A stretch of DNA of 15,445 bases, taken from contig JBMYXZ010000025.1 in assembly GCA_049608925.1 (NCBI GenBank), positions 1 through 15,445 on the forward strand, read 5' to 3'. Below the pieces are notes generated by a model that was given only the letters and a program-made list of their open reading frames with translations, ran no database searches and had not been told where the DNA came from. The translations under genes and the position numbers were made by a program. Position 1 is the stretch's first letter. Each line of letters opens with the position of its first letter. This DNA comes from JBMYXZ01 sp049608925. Its GTDB lineage: Bacteria; Pseudomonadota; Alphaproteobacteria; JAGOMX01. Below are positions 1 to 7,609 of this stretch, one piece after another.

Positions 1-262
1 TTTCATTGTCATTCAAGGTCAATGCTTGTTCCTCTGCCTGCTTACTGATATCGGACAGCCCGGTGGCACCAAAATTCAAGGCAATACCTTTCAATGCGTG
101 TGCATGTTCTTTCCAATTGGTGGGGTCGCCGTTTATACAGCTTTCAAGGGATGCGATGCATTCATCTGCGCATTCATAAAATGACTGCATCAGTTCTTTC
201 GTAAGGTCGGGGTCTCCTCCGGTCATTTCCTCTAGTTGGTTCATATCAAATTCTGCAGTCAT
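1..262 (-). CDS. HPt (histidine phosphotransfer) domain protein, C-terminus cut by window edge
   Basis: Reading the minus strand from the ATG at 262-260 gives an open frame of 87 residues to the window edge. It is a classic HPt domain: a helical start, then HAHALKGIALNFG, in which H55 of the H-x-L-K-G motif is the expected phosphorylated histidine. Such domains carry phosphate from the receiver of a hybrid kinase to a separate response regulator in the cytoplasm. The gene lies 16 bases downstream of the response regulator on the same strand, so the two are probably co-transcribed, with a purine-rich AAAGAGAAAG before the ATG as ribosome site. The divergent hybrid kinase has no HPt of its own, which makes this protein the natural intermediate. 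Family identity is clear. Pairing with that kinase is inferred. Total length is unknown because the 3' end lies outside the window. Confidence 0.9.
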   Translation of the reverse strand, partial: MTAEFDMNQLEEMTGGDPDLTKELMQSFYECADECIASLESCINGDPTNWKEHAHALKGIALNFGATGLSDISKQAEEQALTLNDNE

Positions 263-278
263 ACTTTGTTCTTTCTCT

Positions 279-1136
279 TTATGAGGCACGCTTTTGTTGG
301 AATAATTTGAGGTACTTCCCGACTTTGCTGCGGTTAAAAGGTTTGGATATATACCCATCAACACCCTTGCTGACAGCAGTTTGCACACACTTCGTAGTAT
401 TATTAGAAGTAGACATAATAATAAACGATCCAGGATCAATCTCTTTGATTTTATCAAGAAATTGGATGCCGTCAATGCCTGGAAGCATCCAGTCTAAGAA
501 GCAGATGTCCGGAGTATACTGCAAATACATTTTAATACCTTCTGTTGCATCGCATGCTTTTTTAATTGAGTAATCTCCCTCAATAATATTTTCTAAAACC
601 TTTTGAGAAAAAATTTGATCTTCTATAATTAAAATAATTTTCGTGCGACGATCTTTTCGCCTAATTATCTGTTGCTGAAAGGCTTTTTTATTGAAGTTTT
701 GTGTGAGAGCATCTTTGAATTCCTGTGCGTAATCACGCGTACTGGCTTGTTCCATCTTTTTAATATATGCATAGAAGTCATCTACTTCTTGATTTAGATC
801 AAAGATTTCAGATTTTGCTTTCTGGTTACCATGTTCGCTGGTATCAATTCCTGAAAGAAAATACATAAAACTTTTTTGAATTTTCTCTAGTGCACTTTTT
901 TCAAGAAGAGGAATAAAAATTACGATATTTTTATTGCCTAGAAATAATGCATGCCCAATAAACTGGCGAAACTCATTATTTATAAAGTTCATGATTATTT
1001 TTTTCCGAGTACTGAGGAAAGTTTCGCTTATACAGGAAAGATTAAATATCAAAGCGTTATTTTTACCAGTACTTTTTTCATGGCTTAAAAGATCGCGTAG
1101 GCCGCTTATACCAATGTCTTCATGGATTTTTAGCAT
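279..1136 (-). CDS. Response regulator with uncharacterised N-terminal domain and C-terminal receiver
   Basis: This 285-residue protein ends in a complete receiver domain (about residues 167-283). It has the acidic pair E172-D173, phosphoacceptor D215 in CFLDWMLPG, a serine/threonine stretch (MSTSNNTT) and K265 in SKPF, so it should be phosphorylatable. No DNA-binding domain follows it. The N-terminal 110 or so residues are unusual: the run from LIFNLS to FLGNKNIVIFIP has the strand-helix-strand spacing of a GGDEF domain but lacks the GG(D/E)EF catalytic residues. A charged linker (about 110-165) joins the halves. It is divergent from the binding protein/kinase pair and is followed 16 bases later by the HPt gene. 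I infer it is the terminal receiver of that phosphorelay. Its output is unknown. The start ATG has no strong ribosome site. Confidence 0.88.
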   Translation of the reverse strand: MLKIHEDIGISGLRDLLSHEKSTGKNNALIFNLSCISETFLSTRKKIIMNFINNEFRQFIGHALFLGNKNIVIFIPLLEKSALEKIQKSFMYFLSGIDTSEHGNQKAKSEIFDLNQEVDDFYAYIKKMEQASTRDYAQEFKDALTQNFNKKAFQQQIIRRKDRRTKIILIIEDQIFSQKVLENIIEGDYSIKKACDATEGIKMYLQYTPDICFLDWMLPGIDGIQFLDKIKEIDPGSFIIMSTSNNTTKCVQTAVSKGVDGYISKPFNRSKVGKYLKLFQQKRAS

Positions 1137-1248
1137 AGGACTAGATTCTTGTTTTTATACATAAATTTTATCATAAAAAAAGAAAATAAACATTTTATTA
1201 ACCTCTTTGGATAAAAATGCGTCAGGTAAAGAAATCTAGGAAAAAGAA
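1137..1248. promoter_or_regulatory. Divergent intergenic region between the regulator and binding-protein genes
   Basis: This 112-base, very AT-rich spacer must hold the promoters of both arms of the two-component locus. I see no convincing -35/-10 pair or operator in it. The plus-strand gene has a good ribosome site, AGGA at 1238-1241, seven bases before its ATG. A GG-GC pair near 1209-1220 is spaced eight bases, not ten, so it is not a sigma-54 promoter. Confidence 0.4.
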
Positions 1249-2394
1249 ATGCTTAGGATTTTACTGTCTCTGTCGGCAATTGTTTCACTTTTGTGCAGTT
1301 TTGATATTCAAGCAGGAACAAGAGTGATTAAATTTGGCCAGACAGCTGCAATTGGAGGTCCAGCAGCGGAACTGGGCTTGGGAATGCAAGCTGGCATAAA
1401 GGCAGCATTTAATGAAGTCAATGCAGCTGGGGGCATTAATGGATGGACGCTAGAGCTTGTAACGCTTGACGATGGTTATGAACCAAAAAAAGCGATTGCA
1501 AACACCAAAACCCTAATTGCGGATGACACAATCTTTGCTTTGATAGGAGGCGTTGGAACACCCACTGCTAATGCAATTGAACCCATTACAACTGCTGCAA
1601 AGGTGCCGTTTATTGCGCCGTTTACTGGGGCACAGTTTTTAAGGTCTCCATACAAAAGATATGTGGTCAATATTCGCGGATCATACTGGCAGGAGACTGA
1701 AAGATGGGTTGAATATGCAGTTGATACGTTGGGGTATAAAGATATTGCGATTTTATATCAAGACGATAGCTATGGACGAGCTGGTCTTTCAGGTGTTGAG
1801 AGGTCTCTTAAAAAACGCGGTTTAGACTTAGCAGAAGAAGGTACCTATATGCGTAATACGACTGCTGTCAAAATGGCTTTTTCTAAAATATCACGCGTAA
1901 ACCCTGAGGCAATATTTATGGTTGGTGCGTATAAGCCCTGCGGTGAATTTATCAAGTTAGTGAAATCATCCAAGCTGAATTCCACCCTCATTAGTTTATC
2001 ATTCGTGGGCACGCGAGCTTTAACAGATAAGTTAGGCAAAGATGGAGAAGGTGTGATCATATCTCAGGTGGTTCCGTTTCCTTATGATAGCGGGTCTAAA
2101 CTGGTCAAAAAATACACTGCAGCCATGAACTTAGCAAACGAACAGTCAAGGATAGGATTTGTATCTTTGGAAGGATATCTATCCGGTAGATTTGTGGCTG
2201 AAGTACTAAAGAAGATACCTACAACTAACTTAAGCCGAGAAGCTTTTATAGACGAGGTTATAAAAACAGGTGTTTATGATCTGGATGGCTTTAAGTTGAA
2301 CTTTGGAAATCAAGATAACCAGGGTTCGAACGAGGTGTTCCTGACACAAATAAATTCGGCTGGCAATATTGAGCCGATGCAAGCTCAAGGATAG
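1249..2394 (+). CDS. Periplasmic LivK-type (Peripla_BP_6) ligand-binding protein, probable co-sensor
   Basis: This 381-residue exported protein has a signal peptide, with a hydrophobic stretch at residues 4-18 and likely cleavage after IQA at 20-22. The mature part is a type I periplasmic binding fold of the branched-chain amino-acid family: IKFGQTAAIGGPAAELG, GIKAAFNEVNAAGGINGW, then FALIGGVGTPTANAIEPI and VPFIAPFTGAQFLR, as in LivJ/LivK and UrtA relatives. Such proteins normally feed ABC transporters, but no permease or ATPase gene lies nearby. Instead the gene ends two bases before a hybrid kinase start, and the kinase ribosome site (AAGGA, 2387-2391) overlaps its end, so the two are translationally linked. 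By analogy with TorT-TorS and LuxP-LuxQ it probably reports a small solute to the kinase. The ligand cannot be read from sequence. The C16 position lacks a proper lipobox. Confidence 0.9.
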   Translation: MLRILLSLSAIVSLLCSFDIQAGTRVIKFGQTAAIGGPAAELGLGMQAGIKAAFNEVNAAGGINGWTLELVTLDDGYEPKKAIANTKTLIADDTIFALIGGVGTPTANAIEPITTAAKVPFIAPFTGAQFLRSPYKRYVVNIRGSYWQETERWVEYAVDTLGYKDIAILYQDDSYGRAGLSGVERSLKKRGLDLAEEGTYMRNTTAVKMAFSKISRVNPEAIFMVGAYKPCGEFIKLVKSSKLNSTLISLSFVGTRALTDKLGKDGEGVIISQVVPFPYDSGSKLVKKYTAAMNLANEQSRIGFVSLEGYLSGRFVAEVLKKIPTTNLSREAFIDEVIKTGVYDLDGFKLNFGNQDNQGSNEVFLTQINSAGNIEPMQAQG

Positions 2395-2396
2395 CT

Positions 2397-5300
2397 ATGA
2401 AAAACAGTATTCCTCTATTTATCAGCATAAGATCAAAGATTTATGCTGTTGTCGGATCGGTCGCCCTTTTTTCACTGGTGTTAGCATTAGTGTCGTGGGG
2501 ATCTTTTCAGGTCTTGATCAATACATTGTACATCCTAAACCGTGAAAGCAAGCCAGCTGCGATAACAGCGTCTGAGTTGATAACGCATGCAACAGAAGTG
2601 AATTTAAATGTTCCAAAGACGCTGAACTCGAAGAATATGGACGAGCTGGGTAAAAACTATGCAACGCTGATAAAAAGCATCGAACGCATGCGTATGTCTA
2701 TGACGCACTTAAAGTCTGTATACACTGGTGATTTGCAATTTGAAAGAATTAATAACAGCCTAGCTGCAATAGAAAGTGCAACCAACGAAATAAATGCCGA
2801 GGTACAAGAAAGTCTAAAAATCGCCGATAGACTAACAAAGCTAGAGCAAGGTCTGGAAATCATACATGAGGATTTTATCAGAATTATTGCTCCAATTTCT
2901 GATGAATCTTTGTACGAATTGACATCGCAAACAAATGACAGAACATCTTCACAAGAATTTATTCATCAGTCTTCCTATCTAGCTGGTGTATTGGAGTTGA
3001 AGTCAGAAGGGAATTTAATATTTGGAATATTGCATTCCGTCAGGACTTTGGACGAAGTGGCCAACTTAGTGCCATTGCAGGAAAGATTCAATGCGTCAAA
3101 AATCAGATTCAGACGTCATATTGACACCTTTTCCAGCATTCCAAAATTGGACAAAGATCAGGTGTCAAGTCTGATTGCCCAAGCAAAGAAGATAGTTGCC
3201 TTCGGTGATGGGGAATATAATATATTTCGCACAAAACAACTTGAATTCCAGCACACTGAGAAACTTAATAAAATCAAACATACAATCCGGGAGCTTACCA
3301 CTAGGATTAGCAGCGATATCAGATATCTTAGCAGCCAGATTCGAGAAAACTCACACAAAATCGAACAAGAAGCTGAAGAGCAGGTTTTATTAAGCAGAAG
3401 TATTATCCTATTTATTGCCTTCGTATCCATATTTATATCCTTTTTCGTCAGTTGGCGTATCGTTGGACGCAACATCACCGGGCGAATTGACGAGCTGAAA
3501 AAAAGTATGCAGGACGTGGCGCAAGGTAATCTTGAAGCCAATATCCCTCATAGAGGGGCAGATGAAGTTGGCGATATTGGCCGTGCCCTTAGTAGTTTTC
3601 GAGATAAGATGGTTGATCTTAAAAGGGTGCAAAGCCAGGAAAACGAATTAACCAACTTATTATATCTGGGAAGTTCTGCAGCTAACAATGCCAACGACAT
3701 CAATGATGCAATAGGGGCGTGCTTAAGGCTGATTTGTAGTTATTCCAAATGGCGAACTGGTCATGTATACCTGTTAAATCAAAATAAAGCTGTTCTTGAG
3801 CCCAGCAATGTTTGGTCAGGTGAGATGTACCAAATTCTGCGTAAAGGAACGGCAGGTACGAATCTTCGGCTGGGAGAGGGTGTTCCAGGACGCGTGCTGA
3901 GTACCAATAGAGCAGAATTTATCGAGGATTTTAAGCGTGAGGAAAACCTGCCCAGAACAGATATGTTTCTAAAGACCGATCTAAAGTGCATGTACGCCTT
4001 TCCTATCAGAGCAGGGCAAAAATTCATTGGCGTTATGGAGTTTTTCTGCAATCGTCCTCTAACCTTAGATAAGGGGTTGAACGAAACGATTGAAAACATT
4101 TTGTCTCAGCTTGGGACTTGTATAGAACGTCTGCGCACTGACGATGCGCTTAGGCAAGAAAAAGAAAAAGCTGAGGCGGCAACAACTGCTAAAGGGGATT
4201 TCCTGGCCAATATGAGTCATGAAATTCGCACTCCCCTGAACTCGATCCTGGGTATGGCAGAGCTGATTTTGGAATCAGATCTGAAAGCCGAGCAACGATA
4301 TTGGGCGCGTGCGATTAAAACGTCAGGCGACTCGCTTTTGGATATTATCAATGACATTTTGGATTTTTCCAAAATTGAGGCTAATCAGTTGATTCTGGAG
4401 CCCTTGCCCTTTGATCTGTATCAGACCATTGAAGAGATTTTTGATCTAGTGCGCATTCGTGCAAAAGACCAAGGAATAGGGTTGCATTGTCTTATTGAGT
4501 CAAGTGTTCCTGAGTTTCTTAATGGAGATGCCGGTCGCATAAGACAGATCCTTATAAACCTTATAGGAAATTCAATCAAATTTACAAAGTCTGGGCATGT
4601 GGCCTTAAAGGTGTTTCCTATTGAGTCAAATGAAAAACAGGTTAAGCTGAGATTCGAGGTGAAAGATACCGGCATTGGAATCGCTGCAGATAAGTTAGAA
4701 TACATATTCTCGAAGTTTTCACAGGCGGAAGAATCAACAACGCGCAAATTTGGTGGAACAGGGCTTGGGCTGTCTATTTGTAAAAAGCTTGTAGAAATGA
4801 TGCAAGGCATCATCGGAGTTGACTCTGAGCTGGGGGAAGGTAGCACATTTTATTTCGAACTTCCACTTAAGACATGTGACGAGCAAAAGCGTCCTGCAAT
4901 GTTGCAAAAATATACCGATATAACGCTTGAAGGTAAGAAAGCATTGGTGCTTGAAGAAGAAGGACTGGGGTGTGAAATTATCACCAAATACCTAGAGCAT
5001 AAGTCCATTTCTGTCAGTCACGTAAGTAGCAAGGAAGATTTCTTGCGACAATTCAACGGAGACGATGGTGGAACCCATTATGATTACGTCATTATTAACT
5101 CAAAGTTGATTGATAACAATCCTATCGGTTTTGGGCATGCCTTCCAGGATGTTCGCGGTGATTTTAATGGCCTAGTCATCCATTTGGTAGAAGAACTATA
5201 TCTTATTGATGAAAGTGAGATTGCTGGACACTTGGATGCTCAGCTGGTCAAACCAGTGCTTCCGCACTTACTTGAAAGATGCATAGCAATATTAGCCAAA

Positions 5301-5792
5301 AATCGGGCCGATAATACCCAGCTTAAGCAAGTGCTAAACCCAGCATTAATAGACAATATCATCAGTGGAAACGAAAACGACAACGTCAAAGAAGTCGATA
5401 GATTCAAGGGGGTAAGCATATTAGTTGTCGAGGATATGAAGGCTAATATGATCCTGATTACCACTATTTTGAAGAAATTAGGCGCAACTGTATCGACTGC
5501 GATGAATGGCAAAGAAGCCGTAGAAATGTTCAAAGACTTTGATTTTGATATCATCTTCATGGATTGTCAGATGCCTGAAATGGACGGCTTTGAAGCAACA
5601 AAACGCATCCGTAAAATCCGATCTAAAGTTCAGTGCCCCATTGTTGCCCTTACTGCTAATGCTATGAAGGGTGATAAGGAAAGATGTTTGGCCAGCGGTA
5701 TGGACGACTATCTTAATAAGCCGCTGAAAAAAGATCAGATAATTGATACTATCGCAAAATGGACAAAGTCAGATAAGTATAAATCTGCCTAA
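2397..5792 (+). CDS. Hybrid sensor histidine kinase, TorS-like sensor, HAMP-GAF-HisKA-HATPase-pseudoREC-REC
   Basis: This 1131-residue inner-membrane kinase has TM1 near residues 15-42 and a helical periplasmic domain of about 290 residues. TM2 (335-357) follows, then HAMP (354-408), GAF (417-580), HisKA with H608 in NMSHEIRTPLNS, and HATPase_c with D757 in DTGIGI and GGTGLGLS from 786. Next come a degenerate receiver (about 846-965) with N901 at the phosphoacceptor place, and an intact receiver (about 1006-1122) with E1012-D1013, D1056 and K1108. The periplasmic part resembles the TorS helical sensor in size and helix content; TorS is known to bind a periplasmic binding protein. Here such a protein is encoded immediately upstream. 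H608 should pass phosphate to D1056 and on to the separate HPt. The domain calls are strong. The TorS comparison is from memory of the family, without an alignment. Confidence 0.95.
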   Translation: MKNSIPLFISIRSKIYAVVGSVALFSLVLALVSWGSFQVLINTLYILNRESKPAAITASELITHATEVNLNVPKTLNSKNMDELGKNYATLIKSIERMRMSMTHLKSVYTGDLQFERINNSLAAIESATNEINAEVQESLKIADRLTKLEQGLEIIHEDFIRIIAPISDESLYELTSQTNDRTSSQEFIHQSSYLAGVLELKSEGNLIFGILHSVRTLDEVANLVPLQERFNASKIRFRRHIDTFSSIPKLDKDQVSSLIAQAKKIVAFGDGEYNIFRTKQLEFQHTEKLNKIKHTIRELTTRISSDIRYLSSQIRENSHKIEQEAEEQVLLSRSIILFIAFVSIFISFFVSWRIVGRNITGRIDELKKSMQDVAQGNLEANIPHRGADEVGDIGRALSSFRDKMVDLKRVQSQENELTNLLYLGSSAANNANDINDAIGACLRLICSYSKWRTGHVYLLNQNKAVLEPSNVWSGEMYQILRKGTAGTNLRLGEGVPGRVLSTNRAEFIEDFKREENLPRTDMFLKTDLKCMYAFPIRAGQKFIGVMEFFCNRPLTLDKGLNETIENILSQLGTCIERLRTDDALRQEKEKAEAATTAKGDFLANMSHEIRTPLNSILGMAELILESDLKAEQRYWARAIKTSGDSLLDIINDILDFSKIEANQLILEPLPFDLYQTIEEIFDLVRIRAKDQGIGLHCLIESSVPEFLNGDAGRIRQILINLIGNSIKFTKSGHVALKVFPIESNEKQVKLRFEVKDTGIGIAADKLEYIFSKFSQAEESTTRKFGGTGLGLSICKKLVEMMQGIIGVDSELGEGSTFYFELPLKTCDEQKRPAMLQKYTDITLEGKKALVLEEEGLGCEIITKYLEHKSISVSHVSSKEDFLRQFNGDDGGTHYDYVIINSKLIDNNPIGFGHAFQDVRGDFNGLVIHLVEELYLIDESEIAGHLDAQLVKPVLPHLLERCIAILAKNRADNTQLKQVLNPALIDNIISGNENDNVKEVDRFKGVSILVVEDMKANMILITTILKKLGATVSTAMNGKEAVEMFKDFDFDIIFMDCQMPEMDGFEATKRIRKIRSKVQCPIVALTANAMKGDKERCLASGMDDYLNKPLKKDQIIDTIAKWTKSDKYKSA

Positions 5793-5822
5793 CTGGATAA
5801 TTGTATACAGTATCGGTTAGGC
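5787..5822 (+). terminator. Hairpin across the kinase stop codon, possible weak terminator
   Basis: GCCTAAC at 5787-5793 pairs with GTTAGGC at 5816-5822. The stem extends by GATA/TATC (5796-5799 with 5811-5814) around one bulge, leaving an 11-base loop. The left arm contains the kinase stop codon. The hairpin is followed by AAAAATTT, not a T-run, so it is not a textbook intrinsic terminator. The right arm overlaps the first of two 16-bp direct repeats. Confidence 0.4.
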
Positions 5823-5864
5823 AAAAATTTCCCACTCGTTAACACAGATAGGCAAAAATTTCCC
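5818..5864 (+). repeat. Two exact 16-bp direct repeats, 31 bp apart
   Basis: TAGGCAAAAATTTCCC occurs at 5818-5833 and again at 5849-5864. The 31-base period is about three helical turns. Each copy is an approximate dyad of the form GGnAAAnnTTTnCC. The pair sits about 65-110 bases upstream of the flagellin -24 box, the usual place for enhancer sites of sigma-54 activators. The reverse complement, with GTTAAC next to a GTGGGAAATTTT-like motif, also resembles the repeated ends of IS21-family elements, so a solo IS end is an alternative. Confidence 0.75.
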
Positions 5865-5928
5865 CCCAGAAGCATCCATAATGATTGCTCAAAAAAATAA
5901 GCTATTGAATTGCAGGGATATATTTAAC

Positions 5929-5945
5929 TTGGCATCATCTTTGCA
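5929..5945 (+). promoter_or_regulatory. Sigma-54 (RpoN) -24/-12 promoter of the flagellin gene
   Basis: TTGGCATCATCTTTGCA matches the RpoN consensus TGGCAC-N5-TTGCA closely. GG at 5931-5932 and GC at 5943-5944 are exactly ten bases apart. Transcription would start near 5956, giving a leader of about 80 bases before the flagellin ATG. This implies control by an enhancer-binding protein, FlbD or a similar flagellar NtrC-type activator in alphaproteobacteria. Confidence 0.85.
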
Positions 5946-5963
5946 ACGTTAATGAAGCAGGGT

Positions 5964-6000
5964 CCGATATCGGGCTTTGTGGGTTGCGTCAGGTAGACGC
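5964..6000 (+). other. Flagellin 5' leader: short palindrome and 5-bp hairpin
   Basis: The leader holds a perfect palindrome CCGATATCGG (5964-5973) and a hairpin GCGTC-AGGTA-GACGC (5986-6000). The true ribosome site AAGGAG follows at 6024-6029, seven bases after which... the ATG begins at 6036. In Caulobacter, FlbT acts on the flagellin mRNA leader. Whether this leader is such a target is inference only; flbT is not in the window. Confidence 0.4.
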
Positions 6001-6035
6001 ATAAATATTTAACGCAGGAAGCGAAGGAGAATAAA

Positions 6036-7538
6036 ATGGCTGGTGGAATCACTGGACTAACTAACACGGCGGCCAATAGCATTGGTAACGTCTATTCAGA
6101 AAAAACAGCGGGTGCATCTGATGCAGCTCAGATGATAGCGTCAGGTACGCGTAACATACGTGCATCTATTGACTCTTCATCAATGGCTTTGTCTATGAAG
6201 CTTGATACAAACATCCGCGTACTAGAGCAGGCTGGTCGAAATGCAGCGCAAGCAGCATCAGTGCTGCAGGTGGCTGTTGGTGCACAGCAAAACATTGCTG
6301 ACCTGTTGTCTAGCATGAAAACTTTGACAACTAAAGCAAACGATGACTCTCAGGATGACAATGCACGTGCTTTGATCGATGCTGACTATCAGAAATTGTC
6401 TGCTATGGTTGACTTGATTGCTGATCAAGCTCGCTGGAACAACCAATCACTTCTTAGTGCTGGTTCTGGTACAACGGCTTTGGCAGGTGCTGTAACACTT
6501 GCATCAAGCAACGTTGATACAACAAACATCGGTAACTCATTCTCAACAACAGCTCCGATCAACGTTACAAAAAGCCATGGTATGATTTCAGGTGAGTTTA
6601 CAAACGTGACTGTTAATCAGCCATCTACAAACTTGTATGAAATATCTGTTGAGATGAAAAACCAGACACCTGGTGGTACAACAACGCAAACTTTCATGGG
6701 TACAGCAACAGCTCCGACTGCAAACGGCGAGCTTGTCCTACGCAGCACAACTGACGAAGACAACGTTCTTGTATTCACATTGGGGGCTGACGTTTCAACA
6801 ATTACTAACGCAGCGACTTACCAATCAGAAATGCGCACTCTATTGCGTGTTGGTAGCGGTACAGTTGGTGCAACATTGACTTCATATTCGACAGCAGTTA
6901 ACAACGGTGTTACTGGCATTACAGCTTCTACAAGTACGCAAGCTGGTACATATGCTGTCCGCTATGACTCTGCTTCAAATGTGATGCGTTTGACAAAGGG
7001 TGACCAGTTCTGGGATCTCACTGCAACAACAGCTGGGGCGCAGACATTTACTTTTGCGAATGGTGTATCCGTTACTACTGACGGCACATTTGCTCTAGGA
7101 ACTTCTGTAACCCAAATGGTATTCGATGTTGGTACAGGTGGTCAACGTTCTATGAACTTCCAGGTTGCTGAGAAGTCTAGTGATACAATCACTGTGAACA
7201 TTGCCAGCTCTAGAATTGCTGATCTGGGCCTAACTGGTACAAACGTTCTGAAAACAGCTGATGCTGGAATTGCAGCTGACCAATTGGATATTGCTCTACA
7301 ATCTATGAGCACATCTATTGCTCAGATGGGTGCACAACAAAAGCAAATGGAAGCTGCGTCAAGGAACTTGGAGACAACCATCCAGAACAACCAAGATGCT
7401 AAGGCTGTCTACAATGATGCCAATGTTCCTGAAGCAATGGCAAAACTTACTAAAGACACTGTTTTTGCTAATCTGTCTAACGCAATGCTTTCACAAGCGT
7501 TTGAATTGCAACGTGGTTTGGTTCAGATTGTAAGTTAA
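6036..7538 (+). CDS. fliC: Flagellin
   Basis: This 500-residue protein is the flagellar filament subunit. The N-terminal D0/D1 region (about 1-145) keeps the flagellin pattern: IASGTRNIRASIDSSSMALS, then VLQVAVGAQQNIADLLSSMKTLTTKAND and IADQARWNNQSLLSAG. The C-terminal region (about 415-500) keeps the helical match: SIAQMGAQQKQMEAASRNLE, AMAKLTKDTVFANLSNAMLSQAFELQRG. Between them lies a Ser/Thr-rich variable surface domain of about 270 residues, longer than in many alphaproteobacterial flagellins. No cysteine is present, as is usual. Exact flagellin signatures are altered: the usual DADYA-like stretch reads NDANVPEA, and the protein ends QIVS. It has a strong ribosome site (AAGGAG, 6024-6029), a sigma-54 promoter and codon use suited to high expression. 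It heads a cluster with a small gene and fliD. Confidence 0.93.
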   Translation: MAGGITGLTNTAANSIGNVYSEKTAGASDAAQMIASGTRNIRASIDSSSMALSMKLDTNIRVLEQAGRNAAQAASVLQVAVGAQQNIADLLSSMKTLTTKANDDSQDDNARALIDADYQKLSAMVDLIADQARWNNQSLLSAGSGTTALAGAVTLASSNVDTTNIGNSFSTTAPINVTKSHGMISGEFTNVTVNQPSTNLYEISVEMKNQTPGGTTTQTFMGTATAPTANGELVLRSTTDEDNVLVFTLGADVSTITNAATYQSEMRTLLRVGSGTVGATLTSYSTAVNNGVTGITASTSTQAGTYAVRYDSASNVMRLTKGDQFWDLTATTAGAQTFTFANGVSVTTDGTFALGTSVTQMVFDVGTGGQRSMNFQVAEKSSDTITVNIASSRIADLGLTGTNVLKTADAGIAADQLDIALQSMSTSIAQMGAQQKQMEAASRNLETTIQNNQDAKAVYNDANVPEAMAKLTKDTVFANLSNAMLSQAFELQRGLVQIVS

Positions 7539-7554
7539 GCTATAATGGTAATCT

Positions 7555-7583
7555 GTTGCAGAGGGGAAGTTCTCCTCTGCAAC
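7555..7583 (+). other. Strong hairpin between the flagellin and the next gene
   Basis: GTTGCAGAGG (7555-7564) is perfectly complementary to CCTCTGCAAC (7574-7583). Two further pairs, one of them G-U, close a five-base loop AAGTT. There is no T-run after it, so it is probably not a simple rho-independent terminator. Likely roles are protection of the abundant flagellin mRNA 3' end or partial termination that keeps downstream genes lower. Confidence 0.65.
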
Positions 7584-7609
7584 GGTTCCATGGAATGGGA
7601 TAGAAGAAA

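Noticed and set aside
1207..1222. TTGG...TGC pair before the binding-protein gene as a sigma-54 promoter
   Set aside because: GG and GC are eight bases apart instead of ten.
3158..3541. Minus-strand open frame of 127 codons inside the kinase gene
   Set aside because: It is a shadow of the kinase TM2/HAMP region with no supporting signals.
5818..5864. Start of a CRISPR array
   Set aside because: Only two copies with a 15-base gap and no further repeats or cas genes.
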